From: Diphasiastrum complanatum
Taxonomy: Eukaryota; Streptophyta; Lycopodiopsida; Lycopodiales; Lycopodiaceae
Length of the DNA stretch: 64,000 nt
Assembly: GCA_029204225.1 (NCBI GenBank)
Contig: CM055098.1
Span: forward strand, 16,543,775-16,607,774
Direction: 5' to 3'
Both the position numbers and the translations under genes were made by a program. The notes beneath the pieces are model-generated. The model made no database searches. It saw nothing but the letters and a program-made list of their open reading frames with translations, and was not told the DNA's origin. This document shows positions 47,578 to 58,978 of the stretch, in pieces (the stretch's first letter is position 1; each line of letters starts with the position of its first letter).

Positions 47578-49320
47578 TTATGATTGAACTGGCTGATCCG
47601 GCTGCCAAAACTTGCATAGACAGTTGCCATTCATTGAAGTGTCGAGTCTTTTTTCATCCAAATGTTCTAAAATGACCGCTCCATAGTTCAATATTTCCTT
47701 CACTCTATATGGTCCTTCACCTGTGAGCTTCAATTTGCCTTTAATCAGTTTCGTCTTATACATTAGCACTAGATCTCCTTCCTTCAAATCTTTTTTGTGT
47801 AATCAACGATCGTGCCATGCCTTTTCAATGAGCTTTCTCTGCTGCTAATGCATGAACTGCCATCAATCTGGTCTCACAAAGTTTTTGTAAAGCCTCATGA
47901 CGCATATGTAAGGATTTCACATCATTCAACCGTTCTGTTGCTGCTATGCGTAGAGATGGTATCAAAAATTCAATTGGCATAACTGCATCTTGTCCATAAA
48001 TAAGCTGAAATGGCGTTTGATTCGTACTACCTTTGCAAGCTGTTCTAAATGTCCATAAAGCTGCATAAAGCTTATGTTCCCAATCAGAATGACTTGCTTC
48101 TATCATTTTTGTCACAATGTTGCAGAGAATCATTAGGGGAGTTTTGAACTCCAAAAAGACCCTTTAAGAATTCGTGTAAGATGTCTTTTATATTATTAAT
48201 ACTTTTGACTTGCCATAACTTTTTAAACATATCTTAGATTTATGTCATGTAACATATCATTGGAAAGCCCTTGTTGAGCGCTTTCCAATGCACCAAACTT
48301 TGTTAAATTTGGACTTACCACTAAAAAGTTATGCCATTTTTAGTGTGGAATGAAAATGTGGACTCAAAAAGTTATGTTTGAGTGTTTTCAAATTTGAGTG
48401 TTTTGATTGGTCCATGTGTAAGAAAAAATTAAGAAAAAATATAGAAAGAATCTCTGCAAAGGGTCTTTTTTGGATTGAGAACTCCTCTAATGCTTGTTGG
48501 AAGATTCAGCTTGGCCATTACCCCTAGGATAATACGGAGTACTAAACCGATGAATAACAAAAAAGTCTTCCAACAGTTACTTTATCGTTTCATTCACAAA
48601 ATGTGTTCCATGATCACTAACGATATCGATAGGACATCCAAATCTAGTAATAACATTTTCATAGAGAAACTTAGCTGCTGATTTTGCATTTGCAACTCAA
48701 ACTACTTTCCCTGCAACCCACTTGGTCATATAATCAGTTGCAACAATGATATATTTGGCCTGAGATCCTCTTGCCGCAGGTTGAATAGGACCAATGTAGT
48801 CGAGGCCCCATTTCTCGAATGATGCTTGCGATTAAACTGGATGTAAAGGTTTATAATTCTGGCGAGTAGGATGACGTGCTCATTGACAAACATCGCATGA
48901 CTGAATATAATTTTCTATATCTTTGTGAAGTGTAGGCCACCAACATTCTGATTATAAAAGTTTGCGAACAATGATATCTCTTAAAAGATGTCCTCCGCCC
49001 ATGCCATCATGAGAAAACATGATAAGTTCAGGTACTTCATGCAGCAAAACATATCTTTGTAAAATATCATCCATTCCTCGGTGATACAATTGTCCAGCAA
49101 TAAATTAATAAGGTTGTGCCTTATGAATTAATTGTCTCTTATGTACTTTTGGCAAGGAGTCATTGGGTTGCCCAAGCATAAGATATTCAGCAATATCTGC
49201 TGCCCACTCAGGTACTACTTCAACATAAAATAATGCAACATCTGGTAGTTCATCATCCACTTCAGTATTAACAGGCGCTGATTCAATCCTTGAAACATGA
49301 TCAACTAGATAACGTTGTTT
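47578..49320 (-). pseudogene. Element N integrase, broken
   Basis: The zinc-finger part is near 48.85-49.0 kb (WWPTLHKDIENYIQSCDVCQ). The core (WGLDYIGPI, then SDHGTHF, then GNGQAESSNK) runs to the MITE. It resumes at 47825-48130 with TKMIEASHSDWEHKLYAALWTFRT, and the C-terminal GPYRVKEIL block is at 47578-47787. Several stops break the frames. If the MITE (48131-48492) is disregarded, the flanking codons are in the same frame. Confidence 0.82.
48131..48492. mobile_element. MITE-like foldback element, 34-bp TIRs
   Basis: The left end CATTAGGGGAGTTTTGAACT (48131 on) and the right end at 48459-48492 are inverted repeats over 34 bp with about six mismatches, both finishing in AAGACCCTT inward. 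Inside, CATTGGAAAGC (48258) and GCTTTCCAATG (48280) form a perfect 11-bp hairpin, and GCCATAACTTTTT and AAAAAGTTATG form another pair. There is no coding. No clear target duplication was seen, so the superfamily is not assigned. Confidence 0.8.
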
Positions 49321-49326
49321 ACCCTT

Positions 49327-50588
49327 TCAAACCACAACAAGAAAATCGAATTCGGTCAATAATAGTAGCCATCTCGCAATACGCCCAGTGTTGCATGTCT
49401 TGTTCACCAAATAAAGTAACGGCTGATGATCAGTATAGAATGCAAAATGCGTTGCCAATAGATAATGTTGAAACTTTTTAGCAGAAAAAATCATGGCCAA
49501 CGTTTCATAAGAGTTGATCTTTGATCTCCGTTTAGTTTTCTTGGCAGGAATCGATCTTAAGGGTGATGACTTTCTTGAAGATGTGCTCTTCTCTGAAGGC
49601 GACGACTTCCTTGATTGTGATTTCTTGCGAGAATTTTGACTTGAAGTATCATCCTTGACCTTCCCTTTTTCTTTTTCCAATAAGAGTGGTACATTCTTAG
49701 AATCAACTTTTCGAGATGATTTTTTTCATTTCAATGTTTTGCTTGTTTCTTTGTCATAGGTCTTGCCATCTTGTCCTCCTTCAATGTAACTGCTTTTGGT
49801 GGTTTTATTGTTGGTTCATCTGGAATATCTCAAACTCCATATCTTGTAGGATCCATGTGATTGAGAATTTTCTCATCCGTAAGCTCTGCCTCTCCATCGT
49901 AAGTCAAAGCATGACTAACATGTATTAGATCATCTTCAATCAGATCTGGAATCGGTTCAGTTGATATCCAAGCTAGGTTCATCATATTCAATGGAAAAGT
50001 GATCGGCGTATCCAAAGTTCGATCAAGCAAGGGAATTTCGCTCAATTCGGATTGACTATCTTGTTGACACATATAGCCTACTGTATAATCCACTATTGCA
50101 AGAGCTTGATTCCATTTGATAGTGTCGGTTTGAAGTCATAATAACTCCCAGAGTCTTCACTTGTCGATCACAAGTATGATCCGTTGTTGATGAATCATCA
50201 TCCCCTCTTTGGACTACTTCTTGATAATCCAAGTAATTGGATCTACTTTGACCACACACTCACAATTTTCAAAAGTAATTTTGCCGGTGACCCAGATATG
50301 CATTAATTGCGCAACTCATAACCATGGACGTCCCAATAAAATTCGATATACATTTGGTGCGTCAGGTAAGTCCATTACTACAAAAGTAATGACAAACTGC
50401 ACTCTAGCTATTTTGACAGGTATATCTTCAAACATTCCTCTTGGATGTACTATTGTTTGATCACCTAGCTTAATGGCAAAAGTGGGAGGCTTCAGCTTGG
50501 TAAGTCCCCATTTTGAACATAGCTTGGTTGAAATCAAATTAACTCCTGAACCTCCATCAATTATGACTGATTCTTCAAACCGGCACAA
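49327..50588 (-). pseudogene. Element N protease and RNase H, RT missing
   Basis: The protease at 50316-50588 has IDGGSGVNLIS (DGG in place of DSG/DTG) and ends ILLGRPWL, typical for gypsy. A linker at 49830-50093 follows. The block at 49327-49680 joins a Ser/Lys/Arg-rich stretch (RKSSPSEKSTSSRKSSP) directly to RNase H (INSYETLAMIFSAKKF, FYTDHQPLLYL). No YLDD-type RT motif lies anywhere between them. Confidence 0.78.
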
Positions 50589-50921
50589 AAAAGTGGCTTC
50601 TGAAGGACTGATGGTTCCATCGGAGTCAATCTTTCTGTTAATATTTTGCTTTCGGCACCAGCTTAAGAAATTATCCCAGTGTAATATCCATTTTTCTAGA
50701 CAATATCTTTATGATCATTTCTGTTTGTGGTGCTTCAGATTCCGTTATCTTGAAAGGTTCCTCATGATGGTGCAACTGTGTATTAACATCTATTCTTGGA
50801 TCTGCTTGTGGCATAGATGGATGTATGATGTGGTAGGTGTATCTGTAGTTGGTGCAGATTCAACAGGTATTGGATCAACTAGAACTCCTTTCTGTTTCTG
50901 AGTCTGGTAACAACCATCAAA

Positions 50922-51063
<142 letters not shown>

Positions 51064-51497
51064 CTCATGTTTGAAAGATCTCCCGCTCTAGGTCTCTCTC
51101 TAATCGTGTTCGCAAGATCTCTCAATACTGGTCTGATATACTTCTTTCTTGTTGATCATACTCTTTCAAATCGCGCTGTGGCTGATCTAGGTCTTTCTTG
51201 CTGATCGTGATCTGTTTAATTGAGCTCTTTGTCTAATCGATTGGTTTGTGCATAGAATAGTAGACGATTCCAGCATGGATAGTTTTCAGGACAATAATTT
51301 ATATTTCACAGACTCAATTCCAGATATTCCAGCAGTTTTTTCTACAATGCATGAGACGTACGCAAGTGATTCCAGCATGGAACCTTGTCACTGCGTCGAC
51401 AAAGTCAATGAGGGACTATTGGGCTGGTAAGAAACGAGAACAGAGATTGAAAGAAAACATTTTTAGGAGGCTTGGAGATCAACCTTCAGTAGATGAC

Positions 51498-51760
51498 GTC
51501 AATTATGTTTTGTGATAATCTGAGTGCCATTGCCTTATCTGCCAACCCTAGATTTTACTCTAGGAGTAAGCACATTGAGATTCAACATCACTATGTCAAG
51601 AGTAAGGTTCTCAATACAGAGGTAAGCTTACGTACTGTCGGATGCAAAACATGATTGCAGATGTGTTTACCAAGGCATTGAGAATTGATGCACACAACAA
51701 ATTTTGTGCATCGCTTACTATGAAGATCAAGGCATTCATGAATCCAAATTAAGAGGGGGG
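51498..51760 (+). pseudogene. Element J: end of copia RNase H
   Basis: FCDNLSAIALSANPRFYSRSKHIEIQHHYV is the typical C-terminal copia RNase H. It is followed, after a frame break, by the DVFTKAL-like tail and polypurine tract AAGAGGGGGG. Nothing upstream of about 51490 belongs to it. Confidence 0.85.
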
Positions 51761-52000
51761 TATTGGATTTATTCCTCTACTCTCCTAAATCTCTTGTTAA
51801 TCTAGTTCCATTCATATTGTTGTAGATTTATATGCATTATAGCATAGTTTGCAAGAATACTCTATTACTAAAGACAAACATCAGAATGGCAACCGAGGAA
51901 GGTCGACTTATAGGGGAAGGCCGACTTGGCTGCCTTATCGAGGAAGCTCGCGACTTGGTCAACTTGTCTGCAAAGCAACTCTGATTATTTGTGTTCACCT
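51761..52000 (+). repeat. Element J LTR start (right end unknown)
   Basis: TATTGGATTTATTCCTCTACTCTCCTAAATC matches the LTR start of element I (TGTTGGATTTATTCCCTCTACTC), with the terminal TG changed to TA. Further on, GGAAGGTCGACTT-like repeats occur near 51897-51960. The LTR continues an unknown distance. Confidence 0.7.
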
Positions 52001-52495
52001 ACAAAAAATGTAGTGCATGCACCGAGGATGTGATTCTTTCCTCCACCCTCAAGAAGGAAATCCCGACATTCACATCAAAACATCACAATACAAATGGAGT
52101 GAGAACTTGAGATTAGCAAGAACTTCAAAATCTTGATCTCTCGTCAATTTGAATGAATTGATCCTATCATCAGCTGGCTGACCAAGTTTGGCATGTGGTC
52201 AAGTGTCATGTCATCATTAGGTTTACCTACTCATGTCTACTTGACCTAACCATTAGATAGACCATCTATGCTAGTTAGACCAAGACCAACTTTCGTAGAT
52301 TTGTCGAGGTAGGTCCTAGATTTTAGGAATCTTGACCAAACTTGCTATATAACTACCATGATTGGGGTCTAACTAACCTACACCTATTCTTCACACATGG
52401 AAACATGCTCACACACGAGTGAATTACAATATGTACAATAAATTATGTGCTTATCAAGCTAATATTTGTCAATTTTTACATGACCTGTAGAGCGT
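52001..52495. other. Unassigned stretch
   Basis: No gene. It may be the remainder of the J LTR or flanking DNA. Confidence 0.3.
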
Positions 52496-52960
52496 TGTCA
52501 CTACAAGAATGGCCACGTCCAGAACATAGGATTCAATATATTCCTAGACTTGGATACCCGGTACTCTAGTGAATCAAGCTTATTATTTATGCCACATCAT
52601 ACTGGATGTGACCCGCATGTAATTAATAACCTTGTGGCACCCAGACACACTAATTGGAGTTACTACAAGGTTTGGGACCATATATGCACGTGTAGAGTAT
52701 CAATAGCAATTCTATGAATAGAGGATCCCTGCATAGAGACTCTATTCTAGTGGAATATATGTATAGGGGATCTAGGACCTTGCATTACCACATGCATGAC
52801 AGGGGGTTCTAGGGTCTATATAAGGAGGCCAAACTCACCCTACTACACCATCATTTGGTTGATTCATTGCCAGAATCTCTCTCTACTCTCATGCTTCCTA
52901 TTCCTTGGCTTGGGGGTGAAGCTTCTAGAGATTGATTGGTTGCTTCTACTTGGTTGGGAG
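52496..52960 (+). repeat. LTR-like fragment related to element O
   Basis: It shares GTAATTAATAA, ACCCAGAC and AATTGG in the same order with the LTR at 42591. It has a TATA-like CTATATAAGG at 52816, followed by a plausible transcript start. The segment 52650-52770 recurs at 54051-54180. No polypurine tract or PBS was recognised, so its limits are approximate. Confidence 0.55.
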
Positions 52961-54047
52961 GTTTCTCCAACAATGTGTTCTCTATTGTTTTGTCTTGTAA
53001 GCAGGATTTAGAGGATGCGACTGGATTGATATCTCCAAATCCATAAGGAGATCATTCTGGATTTTTTTACAACATGATTAGCATTCTTTTTTACCTTCCC
53101 AACAAGCTATTAGACCTGTAAATTGATGGATGGTGGCTTATGCTCCACCTCCATCAAGTTTGTTAGAAGTGGAATTTGATACATGGATTACATTGGATCT
53201 GCTAGTTGATAGAAGCTTGTCCCTAGAGTTAATGCTCTTGGATCTATGAGGATTCGAAGCTTATCACATGTAATGTTGAACCATGTTAATTCTTCTATTT
53301 AAATCACAAGATCAGGTATAGATCTATGGTATCCATCTGATAGGCATGCCAGTCATATAAATAAATGGATTCTCCACTTTATGGGAACAAGAGATAACCT
53401 ATATGGACTATAGGACATCTAGATGATCTATGGATCTCTAGAATATCAGATAAGGCGGTTAAGGATTTTCTGGAAGAAAGATCTGGTGGTATGGGACATC
53501 AATAATTTTGGAAAGGAAATTCTAGGATTGTAAAGATCTGATTATTGATAAAGTATTCTAGTACCTAGTCATGATATGGGAAAAAGAAAAACCATTGATA
53601 AAATGTGGGGTATTTTGGGAAATTTTGAGGTTTAATCTAGATCCGAATGTGGTATCTCACTATTTACAAAATCAGAGGCCCTCAAATCTATTTCTCGCTT
53701 TCTTAATTAATCCTTTACTTCTTAGTAATTTCTCGAATATAAGACATTAGATTGGTTTATATGATTCTTTTTCAGCATGAAATTATTCTTCTAAAAGACT
53801 GTTATATCATATGTGAATAGACTTGAAATTTAGATAAATTCTAAGGTCAAAGTGTTTCAATTTCTTAAACCTAGGATATCTCTGTTGCATAAATGGATTT
53901 CAGAATAATGATAGTACTATCACTCGAGTTGAGAATATTTGAAAGAAAAGCCCTATTTGTAATAGAGTGAATCCTTTTGTGGAATGTACTTATTATTGAC
54001 TTTTCATGGATTTGGATATTTTTATATGTCATTTTTCCAGTTTGTGA
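52961..54047. other. Unassigned stretch between two LTR-like copies
   Basis: No domain motif in any frame; AT-rich. It could be eroded internal DNA of the element whose LTR pieces flank it. Confidence 0.35.
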
Positions 54048-54185
54048 GGCCCAGACACACTAATTGGAGTTAGTACAAGGTTTGGGACCATATATGCATG
54101 TGTAGAGTATCAATAACAATTCTATGAATAGAGGATCCATGTTTTGAGAGTCTATTCTAGTGGAATCTATGTATAGAGTGTGTGT
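54048..54185 (+). repeat. Second copy of the 52.65-kb LTR segment
   Basis: From GCCCAGACACACTAATTGGAGTTA through TTCTATGAATAGAGGATCC to GTATAGAG it matches 52635-52770 in direct orientation, with about ten differences. It is then cut by the next LTR fragment. Confidence 0.85.
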
Positions 54186-54194
54186 AAGAGATAG

Positions 54195-54733
54195 ATCTAA
54201 AAGAATCGAATAAAAATAATTCGAAGGACAAGAAAGAAAACTTATCGTGCGCAACAGAATAAACTATCTTCCTGTTTCTTCATGCATGACTACGCCTATC
54301 AATTTTGAACAAAGCAATAGTGATTGAAAATCATGTTTGATCTTATAGTAACTAACTTTGAAATCATCAGTACTACAGTGATTACGTAGCCAAACATTTA
54401 AGCATTGAATTATCAGACAAATAATCTATCGCGAAGAATTATAGAAACACATACATTTTGAGACAAATCTGAATGCAATAAAATATAGAAACAAAATAGC
54501 AGTAGATGAGTACAACAAGTTTGTGGATCAAAGCTGCGTACTCTAAGCTATTTTTGACCGACTAAAATATAAGTTTGAATTAAGCGCAACTATTGATAAG
54601 CAGTAAGCGCAATAGCAATCTCTAATCAAATCTAAAGAACTGAGCTAGAATGCTCAAGAGTGTTCAAGCTTGTAGGCTTGAGAGAGAGCTAACTATTCAA
54701 TACTTGATCTGATCTAATTATTCTCTGAATACA
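54195..54733 (-). repeat. Element K LTR fragment
   Basis: It matches, inverted, the LTR fragment at 35.7-36.03 kb and, in the same orientation, parts of the element I LTR near 10.3-10.42 kb. It joins integrase DNA directly at about 54733, which is not normal element order, so internal DNA has been lost. Confidence 0.7.
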
Positions 54734-55430
54734 AGTTGTTGTTGAAACAACTTTAGCCCAAAAGGACTTCGGAAGTGTTGCATGTGATAACATGCACTTT
54801 GCCAATTCAACTAAGGTTCTGTTCTTTCTCTCAACAAGACCATTTGACTGAGGCAAATAGGAGGTAATGTTTTGCTGCTCAATGCCGTTGATAAGGCAGT
54901 ACTCGAATTCGGTGGAGATGTATTATCCCTTATTATCTGACCTCAATGCTTTGATTTGTTTGCTAGTTTGATTTTCTGCGTGCTCTTTGAATTGTTTGAA
55001 TTTGATGAAAGCTTATAATTTCTATTTAATGAAGTAAACAGCTGTTCTTCTGGAGAATTCATCAATAAAGATAATGAAATACTTTGCATCTAACAATGAT
55101 GGAGTTTGCATAGGTCCACATATATTTGTATGAACAACATCTAACAGAACTTTTGCTGCATGCCTATGACTCGATCTAAAAGGAATCCTAGTCTGCTTTC
55201 CAAGGATGTTTCAAAGGATGTAGCTATGGCAGACAGGGAGATCAATTTTACCAAAAGGATATCGAGATCAAGAATTAGGGATTGTATAAACATGTTCAAA
55301 CTAGATGCATAATTCAAGTGTCCTAAGTGATGATGCCATAATAATGCTTTATTGACAAGAACATAGGGTTTCAAAGTTTGACTAGACTCAGAACAACAAT
55401 GTGTCAATCTATATAAGTATCCATGCCTCT
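54734..55430 (-). pseudogene. Element K: copia integrase fragment, broken
   Basis: The integrase finger is at 55141-55407 (WHHHLGHLNYAS). The core follows in other frames (FIIFIDEFS, LRSDNKG, SNGLVERKNRTLVE), ending in the PKSFWAKVV-like part at 54740. Stops and shifts break it. It is close to element I in wording. Confidence 0.82.
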
Positions 55431-55439
55431 GTAGAACAA

Positions 55440-56230
55440 CTGATCAAACAAATCTTGATTCTACCAACAAAACGCACAGTTTACTTGACAAAAGATGAGA
55501 GAGAAACGAACGTGAACTCGAAACACATCTATTCGTGACCAACTCGAAAAGACTTGCGAAGGATTCGCGAAATTTGTCTTGCAGTCAACTCGAAATATTC
55601 GTGAAACAGTTTCTTGTAGAAGCTCGTAGCTTTCTTGTTGAAGCTCGAAAGATTCGTGAATAGAATCTTGTCGCGAAATTTTTTCTGTTTCTTGTTCAAG
55701 CCTCAGATGTCACAAAATTGTCACGAACAATTTGCGAAATCTTCTGGACTTGTTCTTCAAGCTCACCTATCACGAAACTATCTCGAACAGCTCGCGAAAT
55801 ATTCTAGATTTCTTCTTCAAGCTCAAGAATTGTCATCTGTCGCGAACAATTCACGAAAGATGAAAATGTCGCGAAAAGACAAGTGTCACGAACAATTTGC
55901 GAAACACGAAGCTGAGACAAAGAGATGAACTGTTGCAAATTATTCGCAAACAGAATTTATTTGAGCCTGAAAACAGAGCGTCTATTTGAATATCAACCGT
56001 CGTAAATGGTTAAAAATCTACTGTTACAGCATTGAAAGGCCAAAAAACCTGTAAATAAAAGGCCAAAAGACCTGTCCTGTAGCAATATAAATACATGTGC
56101 ACTACTCCTTGTAACACACTTACACCATCAGAGACACAACAACGAGATAAGACAACAAGAGATGTATATTGATAAATCAGATTTAGAGTTATAAAAATTC
56201 ATTTTTGATCAATAGTTTCTTATTGTCGAA
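55440..56230 (+). repeat. TCGCGAA-rich LTR, probably of element L
   Basis: Between 55550 and 55950 the motif GCGAA, often as TTCGCGAA or TCGCGAA, occurs about nine times, together with many CACGAA/TCGAA variants. A TATA-like ATATAAATAC lies at 56087, followed by a likely transcript start, which gives plus orientation. Similar motifs occur in the element I LTR near 10.5 kb. Both ends are approximate. Confidence 0.6.
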
Positions 56231-56779
56231 ATGTATTGAGGGGCAAGGGCCTTCCCCATTTTATAAAAAGACACCATTTGTACACTATTTTCATGCTTAA
56301 TGAGAATGATGAAACTCTACCAATTTTGGAAGAGAAGCATCCTCATTTGCAATTCAATGCTTTCTATTGCTCTTGTTGTTTTCAATTGCTTTCAAGTTCA
56401 TGCTTTTTGGTTTCAATAGTTTATGTTTTTCCTTTAGCAAGTATAATGTGCATTTGAGCTAACCTCCACCCTCCCTCTATCTCTCTCTTCTATCTTCTTT
56501 TCCCTCCATCTTTTCTAATCATCCCCTTCCTTTCACCTACAATCATGATGAGTGTTAGTGTAGAGGAGTAGAGTTAAGGGAGAGTAGTGTTAGTGGTGAG
56601 TAGAGTTAAGGGAGAAAGTAGAAAACTAACTAAAAATAGCATCTATGCATAGTTAGATACCTATCCAGTGATCTAACCCTTGCTGATAGGCGGGAGGGCT
56701 ATACTATGCGAGATCTTCGACCCTACAAGGTCACACAAAAGAAAAGTGTTTGCTAAATCCAAAGATTGAATGCATTATT
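56231..56779. other. Unassigned stretch before the element L integrase
   Basis: Gag, protease and integrase finger would be expected here if the LTR at 55.4-56.2 kb belongs to L, but no such motif is present. It holds only short frames and CT-rich runs. Confidence 0.4.
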
Positions 56780-57804
56780 CCATCTTAAAGTCCAGATGAC
56801 TAGAACACCTTTTAGTAAGGATGTTCATAAAGCAACTAAGGTACTTGAAATTGTGCATTCAGATATTTGTGGACCATTCAGAGTATTGTCGTTGGGTGAT
56901 GCAAAGTATTTCATGACGTTTATTGATGACTTCAGTAAGTTCGCTGTAGTATACTTTATTCGTACCAAATCTGAAGCTTTCGAGAAATTCGTTGAGTATA
57001 CAAATTGGGCTGAAAAACAAACAGACAATAAGCTAAAGCAAATTTGCACAGATCGTGGAGGTGAGTACATTTTCAACGAATTCAAATCTTACTGTATTGA
57101 TCAAGGTATTATGCACACAAAGACTGTATCTTACACACCTCAACACAATGGAATAGCTGAACAAAGGAATCGTACACTAATGGAAGCTGCAAGATGTATG
57201 ATGGCTCATGCGAAAGCACCAAAACAGTTGTGGGCAGAAGTAGTGGGTACATCAAATTATCTTCAGAATCGTATTCTGAAATCTCGAATACCGGATAACA
57301 CTCATCATGAGATATGGTGGAAGTCGAAGCCAAATCTTGCACATGTTCGGACATTTGGATGCGCAGTGTATATGCACATACCAGATAAACTGAGAAAGAA
57401 ACTCGATGAAAAGACAGAACAAGATTTTCTGGTAGGATCCGAGTTAAATTTGTCATATTATTGTGTTTATGTACCCGAAACTGGCAAGATAAAAGTTGAT
57501 GAGACAAAATACATAGCAAACAGTGATCTAGTTGGCTATGAAATTCTCAAAAATTATTATGAGCTACCAGCAACAACAGAAAAAAAAACAAGTAGAAGAA
57601 GAAAGAGAATTACCAGATTCAGAGGGAGGTCAAGATCGAGTGCCTGACAGACTCGAATCACCAGTTCGAATTCCAGCAGAAAAGCTCGAATCAGAATCGA
57701 ACTCAAAATCTGCAAAATCGAATCGAAACCACCTGTGAGAAGATCAGACAGACAACAAAATCCACCAGATAGGTATGTTTTTAATACATCCATCAAATTT
57801 TGTG
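56780..57804 (+). pseudogene. Element L integrase half
   Basis: Integrase core motifs are HSDICGPF, FIDDFSKF, CTDRGGEYIF and HNGIAEQRNRTLMEAAR, then the FGCAVYMHIPDKLRKKLD block. The frame shifts near 57590. Two further frames carry a Ser/Glu/Arg-rich linker (SNSKSAKSNRN) up to the insertion point. The part before HSDICGPF is lost. Confidence 0.87.
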
Positions 57805-57809
57805 GTTTC

Positions 57810-58459
57810 TGTGAAAGATTTCAGATCCTTAAGATCCAATCTACTTGAATGATCTTTGGTTAGAAAGAGAAATACACTACCGATTTCACCAATGTGGAAA
57901 AATCAGCATCTACACACAATTTGAGATGCAAACACTAATAGAACTTGATCAAACCTGAATGAAATGATTATGTACTGTTGCTGTCGGTATAAAACCAGCA
58001 AGCTACTGTATTTCACACGTGTGGATCCAAAAATATCAAATATAGATCATTCTACACATAGCATTGCAAGCAATCGCCAAGATAGTGCACCAATGGATAG
58101 TAGAACCCAAGAGAACCATGTATAAGCATGAAATGAGATAGAGAAGAGAGAAGATGACTCTCTCCACGAGTTACATCCTTTTATAGCAGGTTCAAACCCT
58201 ATTTGGCCACTTGGCTTTCCCACCAAAATGCTAACCCTACCAATTTTGGGTCTAGATTCAATGTACCCAACTTATTCAAATTGAATCTACTCAAACTCGC
58301 ATTCTATCTTTCCCACACTTTCAAAAAGTGTTTATTCAAATGAAATTTAGACTAATGAACTTTGAAAAGTCAACCTCTAAGTCTAAAACAAGTTTTGGCC
58401 TCAATATGCCAAATATGGAAATATTGCAAAATGTGATGAAACTAGTTGAATCTTTCACA
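57810..58459 (-). repeat. Element E 3' LTR
   Basis: 650 bp, bounded by TGTGAAAGATT and AATCTTTCACA. It contains a GTATTTCACACGTGTGGATCC segment with a palindromic CACACGTGTG. A likely TATA box (minus, CTATAAAAGG) is at about 58180-58190. Confidence 0.94.
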
Positions 58460-58905
58460 CTCCCTCTTCAACTAGTTTTAGCATAGACTTTGATAATACT
58501 CCAAGTGAAGTCCTATGCTTCACGAACAAGTCTTTTCCCAATGCTTTGGTGAAGATATCAGCTACACATTCCCTTGAAGACACATGTTGAAGCTCCACCT
58601 CCTTTGCAATGACTTGCTCCCTCACAAAATGATATTGTATCTCAATGTGCTTGCTCCTAGCATGAAAGATAGGATTGGATGCCATTCTTTGGGCTGATTG
58701 ATTGTCACAAAAGATGATTGGGCTCTCTGAAAAATCCAGCAAGTGAAGATCCTTGATCATCCTCTTGATCCATACCATCTCCTTTGTGCAATGTGTAAGA
58801 GATAGTCCGAATCTGAAAATCCAAAAAGATTAGGTGATGATCCCTCATACAATATGCCAAAATCTCGAGTTCCAATGATGTACCTCAAAACTCGCTTTCC
58901 TAGCA
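58455..58905 (-). pseudogene. Element E RNase H remnant
   Basis: The RNase H front (YIIGTRDFGILYEG, FSDSDY) near 58800-58900 is joined directly to the back (MVWIKRMIKDLHL, FCDNQSAQRMASNP, ECVADIFTKALG) at 58455-58778. The middle, with the second catalytic region (usually RKSTSGY ... EAEY), is missing. It ends at the polypurine tract. Confidence 0.85.
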
Positions 58906-58978
58906 TAGTTTTTGCCAATAGAACTTTGATCCATCATAAGAATGATCTTCTTCCTAAGAATAGATCTCCTTTCAATGA

